Source: Calliopsis andreniformis
Taxonomy: Eukaryota > Arthropoda > Insecta > Hymenoptera > Andrenidae
DNA: 64,000 bases
NCBI RefSeq assembly: GCF_051401765.1
Contig: NW_027480601.1
Location: forward strand, 372,001-436,000
Direction of reading: 5' to 3'
The notes below the pieces were generated by a model. That model did no database searches. It was not told where the DNA came from and was given only the letters and a program-made list of their open reading frames with translations. Below, in pieces: positions 39,861 through 51,580 of this stretch. The position numbers were made by a program, and so were the translations under genes. Numbering within the stretch: the stretch's first letter is position 1; each line of letters starts with the position of its first letter.

Positions 39861-42434
39861 TCATCAAACCTCAATCTTCAATCCTCAGTCCCAAATCCTC
39901 AATCTTCATTACTCAATCCTCAATCCTCATTCTTCAATACTCAATACCCAATCCTCAATCTTCAATCCTCAGTCCTCAATCCTCAATTCTCAATCCTCAA
40001 TCCTCAATCCTCAATCCTCAATCCTCAATCGTCAATCTTCAATCTTCAATACTCAATCTTCTGTAATCAATCCTCAATTCTCAATCCTCAATACTCAATC
40101 CTCAATGCTCAATCCTCAATCCTCAATCCTCAATCCTCAATCATCAAACCTCAATCTTCAATCCTCAGTCCCAAATCCTCAATCTTCATTACTCAATCCT
40201 CAATCCTCATTCTTCAATACTCAATACCCAATCCTCAATCTTCAATCCTCAATCCTCAATCCTCAATTCTCAATCCTCAATCCTCAGTCCTCAATCTTCA
40301 ATCCTCAATACTCAATCTTCTGTAATCAATCCTCAATTCTCAATCCTCAATACTCAATCCTCAATCGTCAATCCTCAATCGCCAATCCGCAATCTTCAAT
40401 CCTCAGTCCCGAATCCTCAATCTTCATTACTCAATCCTCAATCCTCAATCCTCAATCCTCAGACATCAAACAGCAATACTCAACCCTCAGTCCTCGTCCT
40501 CAATACACAACCATCAATACTCAATCGTCAATCTTCAATCTTCAATATTCAATCTTCAGTTCTCAATCCTCAATCCTCGATCCTCAATCCTAAATCCTCA
40601 ATATTCAAACAGCAATACCCAACCCTCAATCTTCAATCCGCAATCCTCAATCATCAATCCTCAATCCTCAATCCTCAATCCTCAATCCTCAGACCTCAAA
40701 CCTCAGACCTCAATCCCCAATCCTGAATCCTCAATCTTCAGACCTCAGTCCTCAACAATCAGTTGTCAATTCACAATCCTCAATAGAAGATCATCAATTC
40801 ACAGTTTTCAATACACAATACTCAATCTGCAATCTTCAAATCTCTATCCACAAACATCAATTCTCATCATTCAACCCTCAACACTCAGTCCCCAATCCTC
40901 AATCTTCAATCCTCAATCCTCAAACCGCAATCCTCAATACTCAACCTTCAATCCTCAATACTCAATCATCAATCCTCAATCTTCAATCCTCAATCCTCAA
41001 TCCTCAATCCTCAATCCTCAATCATCAATCTTCAATCCTCAATACTCAATCTTCCATCCTCAATCCTCAATCCTCAATCCTCAATCCTCAATCCTCAATC
41101 CAAAATCTTCAATCCTCAATACTCAATCTGCAATCCTCAATCCTCAGTCCTCACTCCTCAATACTCATTCTTCAATCCTCAATACCGAATCCTCAATCTT
41201 CAATCCTCAATCCTCAATCCTCAATTCTCAATCCTCAAACCTCAATCCTCAGACTTCAAACATAATACTGAATCCTCAGTCCTCGTCCTCAATCGACAAC
41301 CCTCAATCCTCAATCCTCAATCTTCAATAATTAATAAACAATCTTCAATCCTCAATCCTCGATCCTCAATCCTCAACCCTCAATCCTCAATGTTCAGTCC
41401 TCAATACCGAATCCTCAATCTTCAATCCTCAATCCTCAATCTTCAATCCACAATCTTAATCTCCAAACCTCAATACTCAAACTTCAATCCTCAATCCTCA
41501 ATCCTCAATCCTCAATCCTCAATCTTCAATCCTCAATACTCAATCTTCAATCCTCAATCCTCAATCCTCAATCCTCAATCCTCAATCCCCAATCTTCAAT
41601 CCTCAATACTCAATCTGCAATCCTCAATCCTCAGTCCTCACTCCTCAATCCTCATTCTTCAATCCTCAATACCGAATCCTCAATCTTCAATCCTAAATCC
41701 TCAATCCTCAACTCTCAATCCTCAATCCTCAATCCTCAGACTTCAAACATCAATACTCAACCCTCAGTCCTCGTCCTCAATCGACAACCCTCAATCCTCA
41801 ATCCTCAATCTTCAATCATTAATATTCAATCTTCAATCCTCAATCCTCAATCCTCAATCCTCAACCCTCAATCCTCAATGTTCAATCCTCAATACCCAAT
41901 CCTCAATCTTCAATCCTCAATCCTCAATCCTCAATCCTCAATCCTCAATCCTCAATCCTCAATCCTCAGTCCTCAAACCTCAGTCCTGAATCCTCAATCC
42001 TTAATCCTCAATCTTCAGCCCTCAGTCCTCAACAATCAGTTGTGAATCCTCAATCCTCAATTGAATATCCTCAATTCACAGGTTTCAATACTCAATACTC
42101 AACCTGCAATCTTCAAATCTCTATCCACAAACATCAATTCTCATCACTCAACACTCAACACTCAGTCCCCAATCCTCAATCTTCAAACCTCAATCCTCAA
42201 TCCTCAATCCTCAACCGTCAGTCCTCGTCCTCAATCCTCAACACTCAATCCTCAATCCTCCCATCTTCAATCACCAATACTCAATCGTCAATCCTCAATC
42301 GTCAATCCTCAATGCTCAATCCTCAATCCTCAATATTCAACACTCAACACTCAACCATCAATCCTCAATACTCAATCCTCAATCCTCAATCCTCAATACT
42401 CAACCATCAATCCTCAATCCTCAATCCTCAAAAG

Positions 42435-42503
42435 TCAATAGAATATCCTTAATTATCAGGATTCTATACTCATACCTCAACCCTCAACCCACAGCCCTCA
42501 TTC
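42435..42503 (+). repeat. Short hybrid A/C-like module
   Basis: Begins TCAATAG, AATATCC like an A module, then has unusual units TTAATTA, TCAGGAT and TCTATAC before the TCATACC tail shared with 55494. Only about ten units are recognisable. It could be a deleted A module or a lone relic of another subfamily. Confidence 0.65.
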
Positions 42504-43070
42504 TCAATCCTCAATCCACAATCCTCAAACCTAAATACTCAACCGTCAGTCCTCGTCCTCAATCCTCAACACTCAATCCTCAATCCTCCCATCTTCAATC
42601 ATCAATACTCAACACTCAATCCTCAACCATCAATCCTCAATACTCAATCATCAATCCTCAATTCTCAACACTCAATATAATATCCTGACTTCTCATGGTT
42701 CAATACTCAATCCACAATATTCAGTAATCAAATATCAATCCTCAAACATCAATACTCAACACTCAATCCTCAACACTCAGTCCCCTCTCCTCAATCCTCC
42801 ATCCTCAGTCCTCAAACCTCAAACCTGTATCCTCAATCGTGAATCCTCAATCTTCAGTCCTCAGTCCTCAACAATCAGTCGTCAATTCTCAATCCTCAAT
42901 AGAATATCATCAATTCACAGTTTTCAATACTCAATACTCAATCTGCAATCTTCAAATCTCTATCCACAAACATCAATTCTCATCATTCAACCCTCATCAC
43001 TCAGTCCCCAATCCTCAATCTTCAATCCTCAATCCTCAATCCTCAATCCTCGATCGTCAATCTTCAATCC
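42470..43070 (+). repeat. Dispersed duplicate block, partner 55.49-56.09 kb
   Basis: Constant offset of 13,024 bp across a C module (42672/55696) and an A module (42896/55920), including the unusual TCCTCCCATCTTCAATC strings. The left edge is sharp at 42470/55494. Confidence 0.85.
42672..42790 (+). repeat. Module C copy 2
   Basis: Unit 1 TCAATAT, unit 3 TGACTTC, unit 4 TCATGGT, unit 8 TCAGTAA, unit 9 TCAAATA, unit 17 CCTCTCC. It lies between the short hybrid module at 42435 and the A module at 42896. Confidence 0.85.
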
Positions 43071-44185
43071 CCAATACTCAACCTTCAATCCTCCATCCTC
43101 ATTCCTCAATCCTCAATCCTCAATCCTCAATCGCCAGGCTTCAATCCTCAATACTCAACCTTCATTCCTCAATCCTCAATCCTCATTCCTCAATCCTCAT
43201 TTTCAATCCTCAATACCCAATCCTCAATCTTCAATCCTCAATCCTCAATCCTCAACTCTCAATCCTCAATACTCAATCCTCAGTCCTCAGTCCTCAAACC
43301 TCAATCCTCAACCCTCAGCCCTCATCCTCAATCCTCAGCCCTCAGCCCTCGTCCTCAATCCTCAATCCTCAATCTTCATTCTTCAATCCTCAATCCTCAA
43401 GCCTCAATCCTCAATCCTCAATCCTCAGTCGTCGAACCTCAATCCTGAATCGTCAATCCTGAATCATCAATCTTCAGACCTCAGACCTCAACAGTCAGAC
43501 GTCAATCCTCAATCCTCAATAGAATATCATCAATTCACAGTTTTCAATACTCAATACTCAATCTGCAATCTTCAAATCTCTATCCACAAACATCAATTCT
43601 CATCACTCAACCCTCATCACTCAGTCCTCAATCCTCAATATTCAATCCTCAATCCTCAATCCTCAATCCACAATCCTCAGCCTTCAATCCTCAATACTCA
43701 ATCTTCAATTCTCATTCCCAATCCTCAATCCTCAGTTCCCGATCCTCTATCGTCAACCTTCATTCCTCAATTCTCAATCTTCAATCCTCAGTCCTCAACC
43801 CTCATTCTTCAATCCTCAATACCCAATCCTCAATCTTCAATCCTCAATCCTCAATCCTCAATTCTCAATCCTCAATCCTCAGTCCTCAGCCCTCAAACCT
43901 CAATCCTCAACCCTCAGCCCTCATCCTCAATCCTCAATCCTCAATCCTCAATCCTCAATCTTCAATCCTCAATACTCAATATTCAATCCTCAATCCTCAG
44001 TCCTCAATCTTCAATCCTCAATGCTCAATCCTCAATCCTCAATCCTCAGTCCTCAATCCTCAATCCTCAATCCTCAAACCTCAATCCTCAATCCTCAATC
44101 CTCAATCCTCAATCCTCAATCCTCAATCCTCAATCCTCAATCTTCAATCCTCAATCCAGAACCCTCGATCCTCAATCCTCCATCC

Positions 44186-44297
44186 TCAATAAAATATCCC
44201 CAATTCTCAGTATTCAATACTCAATCAGCAACCTTCATACCTCTATCTACAAACAACAATTCTGGACCCACAATCCTCAACCCTCAGTCCTCAATCT
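44186..44297 (+). repeat. Module B copy 3
   Basis: Differs from copies 1-2 in having TCAGTAT, TCAATAC and TCAATCA in units 4-6 and ACAAACA in unit 10. It is in the first copy of the 1,494-bp tandem duplication. Confidence 0.9.
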
Positions 44298-45679
44298 TCA
44301 ATCCTCAGTCCTCAATCCTCAGTCCTCAAACCTCTGTCCTCAATTATCAAACCACAATCCTCAACCCGCAGTCCTCAATCCTCAATCCCCAATCCTCAAT
44401 CCTCAATCCTCAATTCTCAAACCTCAATCCTCAATCCTCAATACTCAATCTTCAATCCTCAATCCTCAGTCCTCAATCTTCAATCCTCAATGCTCAATCC
44501 TCAACCCTCAATCCTCAGTCCTCAATCCTCAATCCTCAATCCTCAAACCTCAATCCTCAATCCTCAAACCTCAATCCTCAATCTTCAATCCTCAATACTC
44601 AATCTTCAATCCTCAATCCTCAATCCTCGAACCTCAATCCTGAATCCTCAAACCTCAATCCTCAATCTTCAATCCTTAATACTCAATCTTCAATCTTCAA
44701 TCCTCAATACCCAATCCTCAATCTTCAATCCTCAATCCTCAATCCTCAACTCTCAATCCTCAATACTCAATCCTCAGTCCTCAGTCCTCAAACCTCAATC
44801 CTCAACCCTCAGCCCTCATCCTCAATCCTCAGCCCTCAGCCCTCGTCCTCAATCCTCAATCCTCAATCTTCATTCTTCAATCCTCAATCCTCAACCCTCA
44901 ATCCTCAATCCTCAATCCTCAGTCCTCGAACCTCAATCCTGAATCGTCAATCCTGAATCATCAATCTTCAGACCTCAGACCTCAACAGTCAGACGTCAAT
45001 CCTCAATCCTCAATAGAATATCATCAATTCACAGTTTTCAATACTCAATACTCAATCTGCAATCTTCAAATCTCTATCCACAAACATCAATTCTCATCAC
45101 TCAACCCTCATCACTCAGTCCTCAATCCTCAATATTCAATCCTCAATCCTCAATCCTCAATCCACAATCCTCAGCCTTCAATCCTCAATACTCAATCTTC
45201 AATTCTCATTCCCAATCCTCAATCCTCAGTTCCCGATCCTCTATCGTCAACCTTCATTCCTCAATTCTCAATCTTCAATCCTCAGTCCTCAACCCTCATT
45301 CTTCAATCCTCAATACCCAATCCTCAATCTTCAATCCTCAATCCTCAATCCTCAATTCTCAATCCTCAATCCTCAGTCCTCAGCCCTCAAACCTCAATCC
45401 TCAACCCTCAGCCCTCATCCTCAATCCTCAATCCTCAATCCTCAATCCTCAATCTTCAATCCTCAATACTCAATATTCAATCCTCAATCCTCAGTCCTCA
45501 ATCTTCAATCCTCAATGCTCAATCCTCAATCCTCAATCCTCAGTCCTCAATCCTCAATCCTCAATCCTCAAACCTCAATCCTCAATCCTCAATCCTCAAT
45601 CCTCAATCCTCAATCCTCAATCCTCAATCCTCAATCTTCAATCCTCAATCCAGAACCCTCGATCCTCAATCCTCCATCC

Positions 45680-45791
45680 TCAATAAAATATCCCCAATTC
45701 TCAGTATTCAATACTCAATCAGCAACCTTCATACCTCTATCTACAAACAACAATTCTGGACCCACAATCCTCAACCCTCAGTCCTCAATCT
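45680..45791 (+). repeat. Module B copy 4
   Basis: Exactly 1,494 bp after copy 3 and the same by eye, in the second copy of the tandem duplication. Confidence 0.9.
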
Positions 45792-48700
45792 TCAATCCTC
45801 AGTCCTCAATCCTCAGTCCTCAAACCTCTGTCCTCAATTATCAAACCACAATCCTCAACCCGCAGTCCTCAATCCTCAATCCCCAATCCTCAATCCTCAA
45901 TCCTCAATTCTCAAACCTCAATCCTCAATCCTCAATACTCAATCTTCAATCCTCAATCCTCAGTCCTCAATCTTCAATCCTCAATGCTCAATCCTCAACC
46001 CTCAATCCTCAGTCCTCAATCCTCAATCCTCAATCCTCAAACCTCAATCCTCAATCCTCAAACCTCAATCCTCAATCTTCAATCCTCAATACTCAATCTT
46101 CAATCCTCAATCCTCAATCCTCGAACCTCAATCCTGAATCCTCAAACCTCAATCCTCAATCTTCAATCCTTAATACTCAATCTTCAATCTTCAATCCTCA
46201 ATCCTCAATCCTCAGTCCTCAATCTTCAATCCTCAATGCTCAATCCTCAATCCTCAATCCTCAGTCCTCAATCCTCAATCCTCAATCCTCGAACCTCAAT
46301 CCTGAATCCTCAAACCTCAATCCTCAATCTTCAATCCTCAATACTCAATCTTCAATCCTCAATCCTCAATCCTCAATCCTCAATCCTCAATCCTCAATCC
46401 AAAATCTTCAATCCTCAATCCTCGATCCTCAATCCTCAACCCTCAATCCTCAATGTTCAGTCCTCAATACCGAATCCTCAATCTTCAATCCTCAATCCTC
46501 AATCTTCAATCCTCAATCTTAATCTCCAATCCTCAATACTCAAACTTCAATCCTCAATCCTCAATCCTCAATCCTCAATCCTCAATCTTCAATCCTCAAT
46601 ACTCCATCTTCAATCCTCAATCCTGAATCCTCAATCCTCAATCCTCAATCCCCAATCTTCAATCCTCAATACTCAATCTGCAATCCTCAATCCTCAGTCC
46701 TCACTCCTCAATCCTCAATACCGAATCCTCAATCTTCAATCCTAAATCCTCAATCCTCAACTCTCAATCCTCAATCCTCAATCCTCAGACTTCAAACATC
46801 AATACTCAACCCTCAGTCCTCGTCCTCAATCGACAACCCTCAATCCTCAATCCTCAATCCTCAACCCTCAATCCTCAATGTTCAATCCTCAATACCCAAT
46901 CCTCAATCTTCAATCCTCAATCCTCAATCCTCAATCCTCAATCCTCAATCCTCAATCCTCAATCCTCAATCCTCAGTCCTCAAACCTCAGTCCTGAATCC
47001 TCAATCCTGAATCCTCAATCTTCAGCCCTCAGTCCTCAACAATCAGTTGTGAATCCTCAATCCTCAATAGAATATCCTCAATTCACAGGTTTCAATACTC
47101 AATACTCAACCTGCAATCTTCAAATCTCTATCGACAAATATCAATTCTCATCACTCAACACTCAACACTCAGTCCCCAATCCTCAATCTTCAAACCTCAA
47201 TCCTCAATACTCAATTCTCAATCCTCAATCTTCAATCCTCAATACTCAATCCTCAATCCTCAATCCTCAGTCCTCAAACCTCAATCCTGAATCCTCAATC
47301 CTGAATCCTCAATCTTCAGCCCTCAGTCCTCAACTATCAGTTGTGAATCCTCAATGCTCAATAGAATATCCTCAATTCACAGGTTTCAATACTCAATACT
47401 CAACCTGCAATCTTCAAATCTCTATCCACAAACATCAATCCTCATCACTCAACCCTCAACACTCAGTCCCCAATCCTCAATATTCAAACCTCATTTCTCA
47501 ATCCTCAATCCCCAGTCCTCAGTCCTCAAACCTCAATCCTCTACCCTCATCCCTCATCCTCAATCCTCAATCGACAATCCGCAATCCTCAATCTTCAATC
47601 CTCAATCCTCAATCCTCAATCCTCAATCCTCAGTCCTCGAACCTCAATCCTGAATCCTCAATCCTGAATCCTCAATCTTCAGCCCTCAGTCTACAACAGT
47701 CCGTTGTTAATCCTCAATCCTCAATAGAATATCCTCAGTTCACAGTTTTCAATACTCAACACTCAATCTGCAATCTTCAAATCTCTATCCACAAACATCA
47801 ATTTTCATCACTCAACCCTCAACACTCAGTCCTCAATTTTCAATCCTCAATCCTCAATTATCAATCTTCAATCCTCAATACTGAATCTTCAATCCTCAAT
47901 CCTCAATCCTCAATCCTCAATTCTCAATCCTCAATCCTCAGTCCTCAATCTTCAATCCTCAATACTCAATCTTCTGTGATCAATCCTCAATTCTCAATTC
48001 TCAATACTCAATCCTCAATCGTCAATCCTCAATCCCCAATCCTCAATCTTCTATCCTCAATCCTCAATCCTCAATCCTCAATACTCAATCTTCAATCCAC
48101 AATACTCAATCTTCAATCCTCAATCCTCAATCCTCAATCCTCAATCCTCAATCCTCAATCCTCAATCTTCAATCCTCAATACTCAGTCTTCAATCCTCAA
48201 TCCTCAATCCTCAATCCTCAATCCTCATTCGTCAATAATCAATACCCAATCCTCAATCTGCAATCCTCAATCCTCAATCCTCAATTCTCAATCCTCAATC
48301 CTCAATCCTCAGACCTCAAACAGCAATAGTCAACCCTCAGTCCTCGTCCTCAATACACAACCATCAATACTCAATCGTCAATCTTCAATCTTCAATATTC
48401 AATCTTCAGTCCTCAATCCTCAATCCTCGATCCTCAATCCTAAATCCTCAATATTCAAACAGCAATACCCAATCCTCAATCTTCAATCCGCAATCCTCAA
48501 TCATCAATCCTCAATCCTCAATCCTCAATCCTCAGTCCTCAAACCTCAAACCTGAATCCCCAACCCTGAATCCTCAATCTTCAGACCTCAGTCCTCAACA
48601 ATCAGTTGTCAATTCACAATCCTCAATAGAAGATCATCAATTCACAGTTTTCAATACACAATACTCAATCTGCAATCTTCAAATCTCTATCCACAAACAT

Positions 48701-49882
48701 CAATACTCATCATTCAACCCTCAACACTCAGTCCGCAATCCTCAATCTTCAATCCTCAATCCTCAATCCTCAATCCTCTATACACAATCTTCAATCCTCA
48801 ATACTCAATCTTCAATCCTCGATCCTCAATCCTCAATCCTCAATCCTCAATCCTCAATCGTCAGGCTTCAATCCTCAATACTCAATCTTCAATCCTCAAT
48901 CCTCAATCCTTATTCCTCAATGCTCATTCTTCAATCCTCAATACCTAATCCTCAATCTTCAATCCCCAATCCTCAATCCTTAACTCTCAATCCTCAATCC
49001 TCAGTCCTCAGTCCTCAAACCTCAATCCTCAACCCTCAGCCCTCATCCTCAATCCTCAATCCTCAATCGTCAATCCTCAATCCTCAATCCTCAAGCCTCA
49101 ATCCTCAATCCTGAATCCTCAATCCTCAGTCCTCAAACCTCAAACCTGAATCCCCAACCCTGAATCCTCAATCTTCAGACCTCAGTCCTCAACAATCAGT
49201 TGTCAATTCACATTCCTCAATAGAAGATCATCAATTCACAGTTTTCAATACTCAATACTCAAACTGCAATCTTCAAATCTCTATCCACAAACATCAATTC
49301 TCATCACTCAACACTCAACACTCAGTCCCCAATCCTCAATCTTCAATCCTCTATCCTCAAACCGCAATCCTCAATACTCAATCTTCAATCCTCAATTCCC
49401 AATCCTCAGTCTTCATTCCTCAATCCTCAATCCTCAATTCTCAATCCTCAATCCTACAATCCTCAACCTTCAATCCTCAATACTCAGTCTTCAATCCTAC
49501 AATCCTCAACCTTCAATCCTCAATACTCAGTCTTCAATGCTCAATCCTCAATCCTCAATCCTCAATCCTCAATCCTCAATTCTCAATCCTCAATCCACAA
49601 TCCTCAACCTTCAATCCTCAATACTCAGTCTTCAATGCTCAATCCTCAATCCTCAATCCTCAATACTCAATCCTCAACCGTCAATCTTCAATCCTCAATA
49701 CTCAATCTTCAATCCTCAATCCTCAATCCTCATTCTTCAATCCTCAATACCCAATCCTCAATCTTCAATACTCAATCCTCAATCCTCAATTCTCAATCCT
49801 CAATCCTCAATCCTCAGTCCTCAGTCCTCTAACCTGAATCCTCAACCCTCAGCCCTCATCCTCAATCCTCAATCCTCAATCC

Positions 49883-50129
49883 TCATCCTTCAATCCTCAA
49901 TACCCAATCCTCAATCTTCAATCCTCAATCCTCAATCCTCAATTCTCAATCCTCAATCCTCAGTCCTCAGTTCTCTGACCTGAATCCTCAACCCTCAGCC
50001 CTCATCCTCAATCGTCAATCCTCAATCCTCAATCCTCAATCGTCAATCTTCAATCCTCAATCCTCAACCCTCAATCGTCAGGCATCAATCCTCAATACTC
50101 AATCTTCAATCCTCTATCCTCAATCCTCA
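49883..50129 (+). repeat. Short duplicate block, partner 51,581-51,827
   Basis: About 247 bp copied at an offset of 1,698 bp, including TCATCCTTCAATCC, TCAGTTCTCTGACC and the CAGGCATCAATCC string. The partner copy abuts the truncated D module at 51463-51580. Confidence 0.75.
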
Positions 50130-51462
50130 TTCATCAATGCTCATTCTTCAATCCTCAATACCTAATCCTCAATCTTCAATCCTCAATCCTCAATCCTCAA
50201 CTCTCAATCCTCAATCCTCAGTCCTCAGTCCTCAAACCTCAATCCTCAACCCTCAGCCCTCATCCTCAATCCTCAATCCTCAATCTTCAATCCTCAATCC
50301 ACAACCCTCAACCCTCAGTAATCAATCCTCAATCCTCAGTCCTCAAACCTCAATCCTGAATCCTCAATCCTGAATCCTCAATCTTCAGACATCAGACATC
50401 AACTGTCAGACGTCAATCCACAATCCTCGATAGAATATCATCAATTCACAGTTTTCAATACTCAATACTCAATCTGCAATCTTCAGACCTCTATCCCCAA
50501 ACATCAATTCTCATCACTCAACCCTCAACACTCAGTCCCCAATCCTCAATCTTCAATCCTCAATCCTCAATCCGCAATCCTCAATCCTCAATGTTCAATC
50601 CACAATACTCAATCTTCAATCCTCAATCCTCAATCCTCAATCCTCAATCCTCAATCCTCAATCGTCAATCTTCAATCCTCAATACTCAATCTTCTGTAAT
50701 CAATCCTCAATTCTCAATCCTCAATACTCAATCCTCAATCCTCAATCCTCAATCCTCAATCCTCAATCCTCAATCATCAAACCTCAATCTTCAATCCTCA
50801 GTCCCAAATCCTCAATCTTCATTACTCAATCCTCAATCCTCATTCTTCAATACTCAATACCCAATCCTCAATCTTCAATCCTCAATCCTCAATCCTCAAT
50901 TCTCAATCCTCAATCCTCAGTCCTCAATCTTCAATCCTCAATACTCAATCTTCTGTAATCAATCCTCAATTCTCAATCCTCAATACTCAATCCGCAATCG
51001 TCAATCCTCAATCGCCAATCCGCAATCTTCAACCCTCAGTCCCGAATCCTCAATCTTCATTACTCAATCCTCAATCCTCATTCTTCAATACTCAATACCC
51101 AATCCTCAATCTTCAATCCTCAATCCTCAATCCTCAATTCTCAATCCTCAATCCTCAGTCCTCAATCTTCAATCCTCAATACTCAATCTTCTGTTATCAA
51201 TCCTCAATTCTCAATCCTCAATACTCAATCCTCAATAGTCAATCCTCAATCCCCAATCCCCAATCTTCAATCCTCAATCCTCAATCCTCAATCCTAAATC
51301 CTCAATCCTCAATCCTCAATCTTCAATCCTCAATACTCAGTCTTCAAACCTCAATCCTCAATCCTCAATCCTCAATCCTCATTCGTCAATAATCAATACC
51401 CAATCCTCAATCTTCAATCCTCAATCCTCAATCTTCAATTCTCAATCCTCAATCCTCAATCC

Positions 51463-51580
51463 TCAGACCTCAAACAGCAATACTCAACCCTCAGTCCTCG
51501 TCCTCAATACACAACCGTCAATACTCAATCGTCAATCTTCAATCTTCAATATTCAATCTTCAGTTCTCAATCCTCAATCC
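51463..51580 (+). repeat. Truncated module D at a block junction
   Basis: The first 17 or so units of D are intact; at 51581 the sequence switches to TCATCCTTCAATCC, a copy of the stretch starting at 49883 (offset 1,698 bp) that continues to about 51,827. A recombination junction is the simplest reading. Confidence 0.8.

Larger units (their letters stand above)
43205..46192 (+). repeat. 1,494-bp tandem higher-order duplication
   Basis: Two complete copies, about 43205-44698 and 44699-46192. Paired landmarks are A4 modules 43516/45010 and B modules 44186/45680. The rare strings CCCGATCCTCTATCG at 43738 and 45232, and CAATCCAGAACCCTC at 44154 and 45648, are also repeated. Near-identical by eye, so recent or an assembly duplicate. 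Confidence 0.85.

Noticed and set aside
38571..40325. 584-codon + strand open frame, and others of 241-563 codons (for example 59027-60718, 46878-48329, 35586-36959)
   Set aside because: They encode only the degenerate SSILNPQ cycle dictated by the DNA heptamer, overlap similar frames in other phases, and end wherever a TGA or TAA variant heptamer happens to fall. No signal peptide, domain or ribosome-binding site is seen, and there is no sign of selection on the frame.
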